Below are positions 50,876-61,053 of a stretch of DNA of 64,000 bases, one piece after another. Position numbers and translations under genes: made by a program. The notes under the pieces were generated by a model, which was not told the DNA's origin, made no database searches, and worked only from the letters and a program-made list of their open reading frames with translations. The first letter of the stretch is position 1. Each line of letters opens with the position of its first letter. Source of the DNA: Sphingomonas sp. CL5.1 (GTDB lineage: Bacteria > Pseudomonadota > Alphaproteobacteria > Sphingomonadales > Sphingomonadaceae); assembly GCF_013344685.1 (NCBI RefSeq), contig NZ_CP050137.1:1988001-2052000 (forward strand). Direction: 5' to 3'.

Positions 50876-52393
50876 ATGCAACTCACGTCCCCGGCACAGC
50901 GCAAGGTCGGCTTGCGCACCAAGCTCGCCTACGGGTTCGGCTCGATCGCGTATGGGATCAAGGATAACGGCTTCCAGACGCTCCTCTTGCTCTACTACAA
51001 CCAGATCGTGGGGTTGCGCGCCGACCTGGTCGGGCTCGCCATCCTGATCGCGCTGGTGCTCGACGCGTTCGTCGACCCGATCGTCGGGCACTTCTCCGAC
51101 CATACCCGCGCCGGGTGGGGGCGACGGCATCCGTTCATGTATGCCGCCGCGGTTCCGGTCGGGCTGTTGTATCTGTTGCTGTGGAACCCGCCAACGGGCA
51201 ACCAGACGGTGACGCTGATCTATCTGGTCGGCGTGGCCATCGCGGTGCGGACCGCGATCAGTTGCTACGAGGTGCCGTCGAGCGCACTCGCGCCCGAACT
51301 GACCGCCGATTATGCCGAGCGCACTTCGGTGCTCGGCTATCGCTATCTGTTCGGCTGGGCGGGCGGCATGGTCATGACGCTGCTGACCTTCATCGTCCTG
51401 CTCGCGCCGACGCCGCAATATCCCAACGGCCAGCTCAACCCGGCGGGCTATCACACATATGCCTGGATCGCGGCGATCGCGATGACCGCGGCGATCCTGA
51501 TCTCGTCGCTCGGGACGCACGACCAGATCCGCCACCTCCCGCGCGCCAATCCCGAGCGGACGTCGCTGGGCGAGACGTTCCGCGGGATCGGCCGTACGCT
51601 CGGCAACCGCGCGTTCCTGATGCTGTTCGTGTCGGGCATCTTTGGGTTCACGGCACAGGGGTTGACCTTCGCGCTGTCGGTGTACGTCAACACCTACTTC
51701 TGGGTGTTTCCGGCCAAGATCGTCGGGTTGTTCATCGTCGCGGTGATGGCAGGCGTGGTGATCGCGTTCGGCATCGCGTCGTTCGGTACGCGCAAATGGG
51801 GCAAGCGGCCGACGGGCGTCACGGTGATGGTGCTCTATCCGATCTTCGGCGTGTTGCCGTTCGTGATGCGCTTCGCCGGCCTTTATCCGGTCAATGGCGA
51901 CCCGCTGCTGTTCCCTCTCCTGATGCTCAACGTCGCGATCGCGACCTCGTTCGGGGTAGCGGGGTCGATCCTCGGCGCGTCGATGATGTCCGACGTGGTG
52001 GAAGACGCGCAGCAGCAGACCGGACGGCGGTCGGAAGGGCTCTACTTCGCGGGCATGTTCTTCATGCAGAAATGCGTGTCGGGTCTGGGATTGTATCTGA
52101 CCGGGGTGATCCTCGCGCTGGTCCATTTCCCGACCGGTGCGACGCCGGGGACGGTCAAGCCCGAGGTCCTGCGCAACCTCGTCACCACCTATGGCGGCGC
52201 ACTCGTCGCGCTCGGCCTGCTGGCGGCGTATTTCGTGCATCGCTTCCCGCTCGGCGGGCGGGCCGAGCATGAACGGCGCCTCGCCGAACTGGCGCGGGCG
52301 GAATCGCACGCCGCGCCCTTGCCCGGCAGCGAGAGCGAATTTCCCGGCGAGGAACTGACCGATCGCGGTGGCCGACTGAACCCCGCCGAATGA
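50876..52393 (+). CDS. GPH-type MFS symporter (MelB-like)
   Basis: A 505-aa inner-membrane permease of the glycoside-pentoside-hexuronide:cation symporter group (MFS_2). Typical features are KLAYGFGSIAYGIKDN, DAFVDPIVGHFSDHTRAGWGRRHP and a C-terminal half with VMVLYPIFGVLPF. The ATG at 50876 lies 25 bases after the TBDR stop, behind AAGAAAGAG. In sphingomonads such permeases often accompany catabolic TBDRs. The substrate may be a glycoside or a cyclic compound. Confidence 0.9.
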   Translation: MQLTSPAQRKVGLRTKLAYGFGSIAYGIKDNGFQTLLLLYYNQIVGLRADLVGLAILIALVLDAFVDPIVGHFSDHTRAGWGRRHPFMYAAAVPVGLLYLLLWNPPTGNQTVTLIYLVGVAIAVRTAISCYEVPSSALAPELTADYAERTSVLGYRYLFGWAGGMVMTLLTFIVLLAPTPQYPNGQLNPAGYHTYAWIAAIAMTAAILISSLGTHDQIRHLPRANPERTSLGETFRGIGRTLGNRAFLMLFVSGIFGFTAQGLTFALSVYVNTYFWVFPAKIVGLFIVAVMAGVVIAFGIASFGTRKWGKRPTGVTVMVLYPIFGVLPFVMRFAGLYPVNGDPLLFPLLMLNVAIATSFGVAGSILGASMMSDVVEDAQQQTGRRSEGLYFAGMFFMQKCVSGLGLYLTGVILALVHFPTGATPGTVKPEVLRNLVTTYGGALVALGLLAAYFVHRFPLGGRAEHERRLAELARAESHAAPLPGSESEFPGEELTDRGGRLNPAE

Positions 52394-52424
52394 CCCACGC
52401 CGCCGAGGCGGCCAGGAGAGACGC

Positions 52425-54254
52425 ATGACGAGTACCGCGACCGAGGCTCAGGAGTTCCCGGCACAGGCCGAGATCGGCTTCGACCCCAAGGCGCTGAAGG
52501 CAAAATATCGCGCCGAACGCGACAAGCGGCTGCGCGCCGACGCCAACGAGCAATATGTCGAGATGGCGGGCAAGTTCGCCCACTATCTCGACGACCCGTA
52601 TATCGACGCGCCGATCGACCGCGCGCCGCTGACCGACGAGAAGGAGGTCGTGGTGATCGGCGGCGGTTTCGGCGGACTGCTGGCGGGCGCGCGGCTGCGC
52701 GACGCCGGGATCGCCGACATTCGCCTGATCGAGAAGGGCGGTGAGTTCGGCGGCACCTGGTACTGGAACCGTTATCCGGGCGCGGCGTGCGATATCGAGA
52801 GCTACGTCTACCTGCCGCTGCTCGAGGAAACCGGGTTCATGCCCGAGCGCAAATATTCGCGGGGGCCCGAAATCCGCGACTATTCGAAGCGCATCGCCGT
52901 GCATTACGATCTCTATCGCGACGTGCTGTTCCAGACCGAGGTGACGGACCTGACCTGGAACGACGACGACCGTCGCTGGATCGTTTCGACCAACCGCGGC
53001 GACGCCATTCGCGCGCGCTTCGTGGTCATGGCGAACGGCCCGCTGCACAAGCCGAAACTGCCGGGTATCCCGGGCATCGAGAGTTTCGCGGGCCATACCT
53101 TCCACACCAGCCGCTGGGACTATGCCTATACCGGAGGCGATCAGAATGGCGGCTTGACGCGGCTGGCCGACAAGGTGGTCGGCACCGGCGCGACGGCGGT
53201 GCAGGCGGTGCCGCATCTGGGGGCTGGGGCGAAAAAACTCTATGTCTTCCAGCGCACGCCCTCGTCGATCGACGTCCGCGGAGACCGTCCGACCGATGCG
53301 GCGTGGGTGAGCACGCTTCAGCCGGGCTGGCACCGGCATCGCATGGAGAATTTCAACACGCTCGTCTCCGGCGGCTGGGCGGAGGAGGATCTCGTCGCCG
53401 ACGGCTGGACCGACATCATCCGCAATCTGGGCGTGATCGCGCGGATGCGGGCCAACAGGCAGGCCAAAGGAACGAACGTTGATCCGGGCGAACTCGTCCA
53501 ACTCGCCGACTTCCAGAAGATGGAATCGATCCGCCACCGCGTCGACACGATCGTCGCCGACCAGTCGACCGCCGATGCGCTGAAGCCCTATTACAACCAG
53601 TTCTGTAAACGGCCCTGCTTCCACGATGATTATCTGGCGACGTTCAACCGCCCCAACGTCCATCTCGTCGACACTGACGGACAGGGCGTCGAGCGGATCA
53701 CGGCAAAGGGTGTGGTCGCGGGCGGCAAGGAGTATCCGCTCGACTGCCTGATCTTCGCGACCGGGTTCGAGGTCGGCACGAGCTATGCGCGCCGCGCCGG
53801 CTACCAGATCCGCGGTCGCGGCGGTATCACGCTCGAGGAGAAATGGGGCAAAGCGGGATGCCGCACGCTGCACGGGCTGATGAGCCACGATTTCCCCAAC
53901 TGCTTCATCTTCTCGACGATCCAGTCGGGGTTCACCGTCAACTATCCGCATGCCTTGGCCGAGCAAGCGACCCAGGCCGCGTACATCATCCGCCAGACGC
54001 TCGATCGACAGAAAACGCTGGTCGAACCGACTGTCGAAGCGGAAGAGGCGTGGACCAAGGAAATTTTGGAAGCGGTGCTCGATCGGCGCAAGTTTCAGGA
54101 GGAATGCACGCCCGGTTATTACAACGGTGAAGGCGGTAAACCCAGCCCGCTGCTCGCGAGTTATGCCTCTTACGGTAGGGGATCGGTCGCTTTCTTCCGT
54201 TTGCTCGGCGATTGGCGTGCGGCGAACGACATGACGGGCATCGATCTTCACTAG
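52425..54254 (+). CDS. Baeyer-Villiger-type flavin monooxygenase
   Basis: A 609-aa class B flavin monooxygenase. The FAD motif GGGFGGL lies near residue 80 and the NADPH motif VVGTGATAVQ near residue 250. The type-I BVMO fingerprint is FAGHTFHTSRWD (FxGxxxHTxxW). An N-terminal extension of ~70 residues resembles the longer BVMOs acting on cyclic or steroid-like ketones. GGAGAG precedes the ATG. It inserts oxygen next to a ketone to form an ester or lactone, in the cytoplasm. No lactone hydrolase gene is adjacent. Its stop overlaps the convergent dsdA stop by 4 bases. Confidence 0.92.
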   Translation: MTSTATEAQEFPAQAEIGFDPKALKAKYRAERDKRLRADANEQYVEMAGKFAHYLDDPYIDAPIDRAPLTDEKEVVVIGGGFGGLLAGARLRDAGIADIRLIEKGGEFGGTWYWNRYPGAACDIESYVYLPLLEETGFMPERKYSRGPEIRDYSKRIAVHYDLYRDVLFQTEVTDLTWNDDDRRWIVSTNRGDAIRARFVVMANGPLHKPKLPGIPGIESFAGHTFHTSRWDYAYTGGDQNGGLTRLADKVVGTGATAVQAVPHLGAGAKKLYVFQRTPSSIDVRGDRPTDAAWVSTLQPGWHRHRMENFNTLVSGGWAEEDLVADGWTDIIRNLGVIARMRANRQAKGTNVDPGELVQLADFQKMESIRHRVDTIVADQSTADALKPYYNQFCKRPCFHDDYLATFNRPNVHLVDTDGQGVERITAKGVVAGGKEYPLDCLIFATGFEVGTSYARRAGYQIRGRGGITLEEKWGKAGCRTLHGLMSHDFPNCFIFSTIQSGFTVNYPHALAEQATQAAYIIRQTLDRQKTLVEPTVEAEEAWTKEILEAVLDRRKFQEECTPGYYNGEGGKPSPLLASYASYGRGSVAFFRLLGDWRAANDMTGIDLH

Positions 54255-55567
54255 GTGTTCAGTCCCGGCATCCGGTCGCGCAGGCCTTTTGCCGGCGAAC
54301 TGGGCGGGCCGGAAAGAAGGCGCTCAAACTCGACTTGCGGAATCAGCGAACCGCCAGTAGTCCACGCCACGTGCGTGCCCTGGCGGGCCTGATCATCGGC
54401 CTTCGCTAGATATTGATCGGCCGCCGCGAGAGCGGCGGCGGCGGAAGGCTCCAGCTTCAGCCCGGCCAGCCGCCAGGCGCGGTGCATCCATGTCAGCATC
54501 GCATCGTCCGATACTGTAACGGCGCCATATGCGATCTCGCCGACCGCTTCGAGGGCGAGGTCAGAGGCACGCGCGACGGCAAGGCCATCCGCTATCGTTT
54601 TATTGTTCCATTCATAGTCATAGACGGACACGCTTGTCCCACCAGCGCGCGCGAGCGCGAGGAACATGCAGGCGGCCGTAACAGGCTCAGCGAATATGCC
54701 TCGCACGGCATTGCCGTAAATACGATGCAGGCCGAACAGAATGCCGCCGGGCGCGCCGCCGACACCGCAGGGAAGGTAAACGGTGAGCGGCTCGGCGTCG
54801 GAGACCATGATGCCTTGATCCGCGATCTGCCGCGCTATTTCCGCTCCCGCCGTTGCGTAGCCGACGAACAGGCTGGTAGAACGCTCGTCGTCCACGAAGT
54901 GGGCATTCGGGGACCGCGCATGAATTCGCCTGGCTTTCGCGACGGCTTCGCCATAATCGCCAGCATGCTCTACGACGGTGGCGCCGATCGCGCGCAAGCG
55001 GTCACGCTTCCAGTGCTTAGCGTCGGCAGAAACATGCACTTCCGTGGCGATACCGAAGGCGCGAGCCACGATTCCGATCGCCAATCCGAGATTGCCCGTA
55101 CTGGCGACGATCACGCTATAACGCGCCAGCCGCTCATGGGCGCGTGCCTCGATCAGGGGCGTCATGTCGCCGCCCACCTCCACGAGGCCCTCGGCCGCGG
55201 CGATGTCCTCTAGATAGACGAGCAATTCGTGCACGCCGCCCCTGGCCTTCACGGAACCCGCAAGCGGGAGATCGTGATCGGCCTTCACGAAGAGGCGATC
55301 GACGCCGCGGATCGATCCCGGCCACGGCAGGAGCGAAGACATAATCTCGCCGGTCCGCGGCATGTCCGGAAACAGCGCAGCGAGCACGGGCGCGAAACGC
55401 AAAAATCTGTCGATGGCGCGGTCGATTTGCGGGAGGAGATCAAGTCGCCCAACTCGGTTCGACCGGAACGGATTGATCCACAATTCGCCTTTGCCGGCCC
55501 AAGAATCCGATCGGCCAACCTGTCCCAACGCCTGCTCCTTCATGCCCGCGCGTGCGGCGCTCGTCAT
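54251..55567 (-). CDS. dsdA: D-serine dehydratase (D-serine ammonia-lyase)
   Basis: Fold-type II PLP enzyme of about 438 aa, the length of E. coli DsdA. The Schiff-base lysine is Lys107 in GSVKARGG, and the phosphate-binding loop STGNLGLAIG and CGVGGAPGG are as in DsdA. It converts D-serine to pyruvate and ammonia. The ATG at 55567 is chosen; TTG at 55588 is possible. It lies next to a LysR regulator on the same strand, as in dsdC-dsdA systems. It converges on the BVMO gene, so it is not part of that pathway. Confidence 0.9.
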   Translation of the reverse strand: MTSAARAGMKEQALGQVGRSDSWAGKGELWINPFRSNRVGRLDLLPQIDRAIDRFLRFAPVLAALFPDMPRTGEIMSSLLPWPGSIRGVDRLFVKADHDLPLAGSVKARGGVHELLVYLEDIAAAEGLVEVGGDMTPLIEARAHERLARYSVIVASTGNLGLAIGIVARAFGIATEVHVSADAKHWKRDRLRAIGATVVEHAGDYGEAVAKARRIHARSPNAHFVDDERSTSLFVGYATAGAEIARQIADQGIMVSDAEPLTVYLPCGVGGAPGGILFGLHRIYGNAVRGIFAEPVTAACMFLALARAGGTSVSVYDYEWNNKTIADGLAVARASDLALEAVGEIAYGAVTVSDDAMLTWMHRAWRLAGLKLEPSAAAALAAADQYLAKADDQARQGTHVAWTTGGSLIPQVEFERLLSGPPSSPAKGLRDRMPGLNT

Positions 55568-55642
55568 GTCAGCATTGGACAAGGCCAACCGACGAGCAAT
55601 CCAGAAGAGCTTGGTGTTGCATTAGTCAGTCTTATGGAAACG

Positions 55643-56620
55643 TCAGCGTGACACGCCCACCTGCAACATCGCCAACGTCTGTTCCTGCGAGACCTTCATT
55701 TCATCGATCAGCCACTTGGCGAAGCGCCGGATCGGCGAACGAGTTCCCCCAGGGCGGCTCGCCAAAACCCGGTACGTGGCGCCGGCTACCGGCGGCCGCT
55801 TGGAGGCTGCGACCAACTCTTCCCCCCTCATAAGCCGATGGACCAAGACTGTCCGCCCCATGGCGACTCCCTGCCCTGACCGGGCCGCCTGATAAGCCAG
55901 GTGGGCGAGATTAAAATGTCGGTCGAGAAAGTCTTTTCCCGCCCATTCAGGCGCCGTCACGACCCAGGTATCCCACTCGAAATACATCGGTCCATCGACC
56001 CAGGGTACGACATCGTGAAGGCGCGTGATCTGCCGCGCCGTCGAGCGATGGTTGTCGCCCTCGTCGATCAAATACCCTTTGGCGCAAACCGGAAATATCA
56101 ATTCCTGTAGCGAGGCGAGTTCGTGCAGCCCGGCCGTCGGTTCCTTTTGATATTCGATCATGACGTCGACGCCTTGATCGTCGAAATTGTCGATCGAGGT
56201 CGGAATTAATTCTGCCTTGATCGATAATTCAACATCGGGATTTCGGCCGTAAAAGTCTTCGAGCCGGGGTACCAGCCACTCGGTCGCCAGCGAGGGAGCG
56301 CAGCTTACTACCAGCGCGCGACGACGCACACCCTCGAAATCCTCCAGCACACCGTTCAACGTCGAGGACACGACGTTCATGGCGCCGAGCATGTTGTAGC
56401 CCGATTCGGTAAGATGCAATCTGCCCCGCCTGCGCACGAAAAGGGCAATATTTAATCGCCGTTCCAATCGGAGGATGCGCTGGCTTACGGCACTTTGCGT
56501 GACGTTAAGTCGTCGCGCCGCGGCAGTGATGGATTCAAACCGGGCCACCGAACGGAACAACCACAGATCGGACAGAAGCTGCCCGTCGAGTTTGCCCGTA
56601 CCATCGGAATCGCGATCCAT
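55643..56620 (-). CDS. LysR-family transcriptional regulator (possibly DsdC-like)
   Basis: A 325-aa LysR protein of GcvA-like style. The winged HTH is SDLWLFRSVARFESITAAA followed by RRLNVTQSAVSQRILRLE; the effector domain starts around residue 100 (ALVVSCAPSLATEWLVPRL). It precedes dsdA by 75 bases on the same strand, and DsdC is a LysR activator of dsdA, so regulation by D-serine is likely. A divergent action on the TBDR at 56859 is also possible. Confidence 0.88.
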   Translation of the reverse strand: MDRDSDGTGKLDGQLLSDLWLFRSVARFESITAAARRLNVTQSAVSQRILRLERRLNIALFVRRRGRLHLTESGYNMLGAMNVVSSTLNGVLEDFEGVRRRALVVSCAPSLATEWLVPRLEDFYGRNPDVELSIKAELIPTSIDNFDDQGVDVMIEYQKEPTAGLHELASLQELIFPVCAKGYLIDEGDNHRSTARQITRLHDVVPWVDGPMYFEWDTWVVTAPEWAGKDFLDRHFNLAHLAYQAARSGQGVAMGRTVLVHRLMRGEELVAASKRPPVAGATYRVLASRPGGTRSPIRRFAKWLIDEMKVSQEQTLAMLQVGVSR

Positions 56621-56709
56621 TCGGCTCCCCTTTGGTTTGCGTCATCCGAACGACCTGGGCCGCTCATCCTATAATTTTAGCTAATGGTCTCGCAAGGTCT
56701 TCAACATTG

Positions 56710-56726
56710 CGGAAGCGAAACTTCCG
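56710..56726. repeat. Short inverted repeat upstream of TBDR
   Basis: CGGAAG-CGAAA-CTTCCG forms a 6-bp stem in the 238-bp gap between the LysR gene and the TBDR. It may be an operator or a leader hairpin. No Fur box was recognised. Confidence 0.3.
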
Positions 56727-56858
56727 GCAGACAAAAACACGCGGGTCCGATCGGATCGGGAGCGCGGCAAAATGCGCTGAGCAGCGCTCTTACGGTTCGA
56801 AACTCGCGAGGGATGTCGGGCGACAAAGCTCGACGCTCAGGGAAGAAGGGGAAGAGGT

Positions 56859-59036
56859 ATGAACCGATTTTGGAAATCAGCCGGTAGGTCCCGACTCATG
56901 GAAAGCACAGTTGTCGTGCTGACGAGTCTCTCAGCCTATTCCTCTCCGGCAATCGCCCAGACGGCATCCGCCGAAGCGGCTACCACCGATGCCCAGAAAA
57001 CAACCAATCGGGAAAACGACGACATCGTGGTGACGGCGGCGCGCGCGATGAGCGCGAACGGCGCTCTCGGCAGCAGACCGGTGTTGGACACTCCCTATTC
57101 GATCAATATCGTCTCCGCGAAGGAAATCGAGGACCGGCAGGCATTTTCAATGTCGCAGGTCTTTGCGAAGGACGCCAGCATCGGCCTGTATACGGGCAGC
57201 GCCTACAACGCTTATTCGAACCGATTGACCATACGTGGCCTAAGTCTCGATCTGGGCAATAGCTATCGTTTGAACGGCCAGCCTTTCTATGGGTGGGGCT
57301 CAGTATTGCCGATCGAGGATATGCAAGAGATACAGGTGCTGAAGGGCGCTTCCGGCTTTATGTATGGGTTGGTCGCACCCGGTGGCGTCATTAACTTCGT
57401 TACGAAGAAGCCGACGGAGACACCCTTGGCCAGCGTCGATGCGGGGTTCCGGTCGGACTCGGTATTTACAGGTCATGTCGATCTAGGGGGGCGCATAGGC
57501 AAGAACGATATGTTCGGCTATCGTACCAATCTATCGTTCGAAACGGGCCATACCTATACCAATAGCGACGTCGACCGGCAGGCGGCCACATTGGCGATCG
57601 ACGCGAAGATTTCGGACAGCCTCCTGTGGAGCGCAGAAGTGCTGTATCAGCGTTTCTACATCCGCCGGCCGGTTCCCACGAATTTTGCCATCAACACGCC
57701 GACTTATCTGACCACCGTCGTGCCCGAGGGTATCGACAGCCGTAATCTGCAGGTTTCCCCGCAAGCGTTCAGCGATGACCATTTCTTTTACGGGACGACC
57801 GGCCTGAGTTGGCGGTTTGCTCCGAACTGGTCGGCCAGTCTGGCCGCGTCGGCGATGCGCATCAACCGCGTCTATCCGACTGACTATTTCTACATCCTGA
57901 ACCAGGCCGGCGATTATAAGGACCGAACCTTCCCCGGCCGGTATCGATTATCATACCGTCATCTGCAACTCCTGGTGAACGGCACCTTGAACACCGGTCC
58001 GGTCGAGCATCAGATCGTGCTCGGCGGCGTCATCCAACAGCAGCAGGCCTATACCGACACCAACAACGTCTTCACCGTCTCGCTCGCTGCCGCGCCGCTT
58101 AGCAATTTATACAACCCGACCGCGCCGAACTGGACGGTGCCGAACGAGGGCGCCCAATATCGCTATACTTACGTCCTGCAGAAGGCGGCGTTTATCAGCG
58201 ACACGCTGACCTGGGGCAAGTTCTCGCTCCTGGCCGGCATTCGCTATAACGACTACACCACCCGTCAGTGGAATGGCCCGGGACAACCGCCTGCACTGAA
58301 CTATCAGAAGCCGGTAACAACTCCATCGCTCGCCATCATGTTCAAGCCGATCCCCGGCGCAACGGTATATGCAAGCTATGCCGAGGCGCTCGAGCAGGGC
58401 GTGGTCGTGAATTCACTCTACAACAATTACAATCAGGTCTATCCGCCGCTCAAGAGCAAACAATACGAAGCCGGAGTGAAAGTCCAGCGCCCGCTATTCG
58501 ACGCCACCGTCGCGCTGTTCCAGATGGACCGCGCCGCCTACGTCGCCGATATCGCGAACAATTATGTGCCCGCAGGTCTTCAGCGGTATCGCGGCATCGA
58601 CAGCGCGTTCGCCTTGCGACCGGCATCGGGACTCGAACTGTTCACGTCCTTCGTCCTGCTGGACGGCGTATACAAGAACACCGACATCGCCTATCTGCGC
58701 GGTCGCCGGGCGGCGGGCGCGACACCGTTCTCGGCAGCGTTCGGGGCGAGCTACGACGTCGCCGCTGTTCCAGGGCTTACCTTCAACCTTCTGGGTAAGT
58801 ATTATGCGAAGACGCCAGTCTACGTCACAGCCGCAACTCAAGTGACGATAAGCACGCGCGATTCAACCGTGTTCAGTGGCGGGCTGGGTTACAAAACGAA
58901 GGTCGGGACAACGCCGATCACATTCCGTGCCCAGATGGAAAACATCTTTAACGTGAAATACTGGCTACCGGCGGCCAACGCCCTGAGCATCGGCGTGCCC
59001 CGCATGGTATCGCTGAACGTCAAGGTCGATCTTTGA
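56859..59036 (+). CDS. TonB-dependent siderophore-type receptor
   Basis: Outer-membrane receptor of 725 aa. The plug has DIVVTAARAM, LDTPYSINIVSAKEIEDRQ, RLTIRGLSLDLGNSYRLNGQ and IQVLKGASGFMYGLVAPGGV, which are features of FhuE/FhuA-like siderophore receptors and differ from the GPQGTLFGRN type of the other receptors here. It ends in VSLNVKVDL. GGGGAAGAGGT stands before the ATG. It is followed 40 bases later by three exported-protein genes, so it may deliver a peptide or siderophore-like compound for them. Confidence 0.9.
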   Translation: MNRFWKSAGRSRLMESTVVVLTSLSAYSSPAIAQTASAEAATTDAQKTTNRENDDIVVTAARAMSANGALGSRPVLDTPYSINIVSAKEIEDRQAFSMSQVFAKDASIGLYTGSAYNAYSNRLTIRGLSLDLGNSYRLNGQPFYGWGSVLPIEDMQEIQVLKGASGFMYGLVAPGGVINFVTKKPTETPLASVDAGFRSDSVFTGHVDLGGRIGKNDMFGYRTNLSFETGHTYTNSDVDRQAATLAIDAKISDSLLWSAEVLYQRFYIRRPVPTNFAINTPTYLTTVVPEGIDSRNLQVSPQAFSDDHFFYGTTGLSWRFAPNWSASLAASAMRINRVYPTDYFYILNQAGDYKDRTFPGRYRLSYRHLQLLVNGTLNTGPVEHQIVLGGVIQQQQAYTDTNNVFTVSLAAAPLSNLYNPTAPNWTVPNEGAQYRYTYVLQKAAFISDTLTWGKFSLLAGIRYNDYTTRQWNGPGQPPALNYQKPVTTPSLAIMFKPIPGATVYASYAEALEQGVVVNSLYNNYNQVYPPLKSKQYEAGVKVQRPLFDATVALFQMDRAAYVADIANNYVPAGLQRYRGIDSAFALRPASGLELFTSFVLLDGVYKNTDIAYLRGRRAAGATPFSAAFGASYDVAAVPGLTFNLLGKYYAKTPVYVTAATQVTISTRDSTVFSGGLGYKTKVGTTPITFRAQMENIFNVKYWLPAANALSIGVPRMVSLNVKVDL

Positions 59037-59076
59037 CAAGAGCACCGGTCACGCATTGCAGAGAGAGCAGATTCGG

Positions 59077-60006
59077 ATGACAAAATTGCTCGTGGATCGG
59101 CGGATGGTCACTGCGGCGCTGCTCGCCTTGCCCTTCGCTACGCCCGCGCGGGCGCATCTTCGACAGATCGCCTTCGTCAACCATTTCTATGCCCTGCTCG
59201 ACGGGGAGACGGCGGAAGCGGTGAAGACCGCGGCGCTGCTCAAGTCTTTCGGCGTGCTGCGCGTCAAGCACGTCAATGCCGGGGACGGGCAAAGCTGGAC
59301 GGGCCGCTATCTGTACATGCGAAACACCTATATCGAGCTGTTTGGGCCGGGCGATTCGGGCGACCTGACCGTCGGGTCGCTCGGCATCGGTTTGGGGGGC
59401 GATCGGCCGGGCGTGCTCGACGAAATGGCGGCCCGCCTGCGCCGTGCCGGCGTAGCGTTCGAGGCGGACATGACGCGCCGCACCTATGTGGATCGGAGCG
59501 TCGATTGGTTTAAGAAGATCGCGCCTCCTTCGCCGCCGCCGGTGTCGGCGCCCGCGGGGGTGCCCAGACCACCCGCGGTCGAGATCTGGGCGATGGAATA
59601 CGTGCCGGGTTATTTCGACGTTCCCGAAGCCGGCAAGGGCGTGAGCCTGGGACCGCAGGACGTGGTCTCCCGCCGACGCTATAACGCGTCCGAATATCAC
59701 GGCGAACTGCTGTCCGACCTCGCGCACGTGTCGTTCGCGATCGATCGCGGCGATTATCTGTCGATCCGTCCGCTGCTCGCCGCGGCGGGTTTCGACCTGG
59801 CCGCCCGGGCGGACGGCGAAGCAGCGCGGAGCGCGGAGGCCTCGGTCGACTTCACCTTCGTCCCGAAACGGCAAGCGGGGCTTCGCGAGGTCGGCTTTCA
59901 CCTCAACCGGGCGCTGGGCAGTACGCACCGGGAAACGATCGGCAAGTCGGAGTTGGTCATAGGGCCGGGGCGGACAGCGCGCTGGTCGTTCCAGCCAAGG
60001 CAATGA
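59077..60006 (+). CDS. Exported protein, DUF5829-like
   Basis: A 309-aa protein with a signal peptide (MTKLLVDRRMVTAALLAL, cleavage near PARA-H). The body begins QIAFVNHFYALLDGETAEAVK and has WTGRYLYMRNTYIELFGPGD, as I remember for DUF5829, a family related to glyoxalase-fold proteins. A Pro-rich linker lies at about residues 155-175. No catalytic site can be named. It overlaps the following hydrolase gene by ATGA and is part of the operon after the siderophore-type receptor. Confidence 0.65.
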   Translation: MTKLLVDRRMVTAALLALPFATPARAHLRQIAFVNHFYALLDGETAEAVKTAALLKSFGVLRVKHVNAGDGQSWTGRYLYMRNTYIELFGPGDSGDLTVGSLGIGLGGDRPGVLDEMAARLRRAGVAFEADMTRRTYVDRSVDWFKKIAPPSPPPVSAPAGVPRPPAVEIWAMEYVPGYFDVPEAGKGVSLGPQDVVSRRRYNASEYHGELLSDLAHVSFAIDRGDYLSIRPLLAAAGFDLAARADGEAARSAEASVDFTFVPKRQAGLREVGFHLNRALGSTHRETIGKSELVIGPGRTARWSFQPRQ

Positions 60007-61052
60007 GTATGCGTCGGGGACTTGCCGGCGTCGTATGGGCGACGAGAAGCCGCATAGCGATGCTGGGCATCGCGGCGCTTGCTCCGCTGGCGGCCGCCGG
60101 CGGAGCGACGGGACAAGTGGCGTCCGCGCTCGACTATGCGATCTACGCCGCGGCTCCGACCAAGGTCGACATCGGCGGCCGCAGGATCGCCCTGCGCTGT
60201 GCCGGGACCGGCGGCCCGACGGTCGTGCTCGACACCGGCCTGGGAGGATGGTCGATCCACTGGTGGCTGGTGCAACCGGTGCTGGCGAAGCGCGTCCGGA
60301 CCTGCGCATGCGACCGCGCTGGCTTCGGCGACAGCGATCCGCCGCCCGGGCCGCAGACCGTGGGTGACGTCGCCCGCGATCTCCACGCCGCGCTCCGGGC
60401 GGCGCGTGAGAAACCGCCTTATGTGCTTGTCGGGCAATCGCTTGGCGGCGTCGAGGTACGTTTGTTCACCCAGCGCTGGCGGCACGAGGTCGCCGGCATG
60501 GTGCTGGTGGACAGCAGCTTCGCCGACCAAGTAACGGTCAAGAGGGCGCTGCCGGGCTGGGATGCGGCGGCCGATCGCAAGAAGCGTGACGACAATCTCG
60601 ATTGCGCGCGACGCGCCGCCGCGCCGTCGTTCAAGCCTGGCAATGACGCCTATGCGCGGTGCGCCTTCCCGCCCCCCGACGGCGCGCCGGCCGTGATCGC
60701 CGCGACGTGGCCGCATTATTTCACGCCGAGCTATTTTACGAGCAGCCAGCCGTTGAGCGATTCGCTCAGCGGCACGCGCTTCCTGCGCGCGGACAAGCTC
60801 AAGCTTGGCGTCATGCCGCTCGTCGTCCTGACCGGGCTCAACCGCCCCGCGCCGGCACGGGGTCAGGAGCAATACATGAAACGCTGGCTGGCTATCTGGC
60901 AGGAACGGCATGAGGCGCTGGCACGGATGTCGTCGCGCGGCGTCCATCGCATCGTCGCCGATTCGGGTCACAACATCCAGTTCGACCAGCCCCAGGCCGT
61001 CCTCGCCGCCATCGATCAGGTATTGGACCAACTCGGCGCGGAGGCCAGATAG
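60003..61052 (+). CDS. Exported alpha/beta hydrolase
   Basis: A 349-aa alpha/beta-fold hydrolase with an N-terminal hydrophobic export signal (IAMLGIAALAPLAAAGG). The nucleophile elbow is VGQSLGG and the catalytic His is ADSGHNIQF. The oxyanion region VVLDTGLGGWS is typical. It has Cys residues in the cap (CARR, RCAF) that may pair in the periplasm. Coupled by ATGA to the upstream gene and one base before the next. It likely hydrolyses an ester or peptide-like bond of the compound taken up by the receptor. Confidence 0.8.
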   Translation: MSMRRGLAGVVWATRSRIAMLGIAALAPLAAAGGATGQVASALDYAIYAAAPTKVDIGGRRIALRCAGTGGPTVVLDTGLGGWSIHWWLVQPVLAKRVRTCACDRAGFGDSDPPPGPQTVGDVARDLHAALRAAREKPPYVLVGQSLGGVEVRLFTQRWRHEVAGMVLVDSSFADQVTVKRALPGWDAAADRKKRDDNLDCARRAAAPSFKPGNDAYARCAFPPPDGAPAVIAATWPHYFTPSYFTSSQPLSDSLSGTRFLRADKLKLGVMPLVVLTGLNRPAPARGQEQYMKRWLAIWQERHEALARMSSRGVHRIVADSGHNIQFDQPQAVLAAIDQVLDQLGAEAR

Positions 61053-61053
61053 G

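Noticed and set aside
49528..50922. Open frame antisense to the TBDR at 48331
   Set aside because: Arg-rich shadow without motifs; the receptor frame is complete.
52182..54251. 689-codon frame antisense to the BVMO
   Set aside because: No recognisable domain, while the BVMO fingerprint and both Rossmann motifs are on the plus strand.
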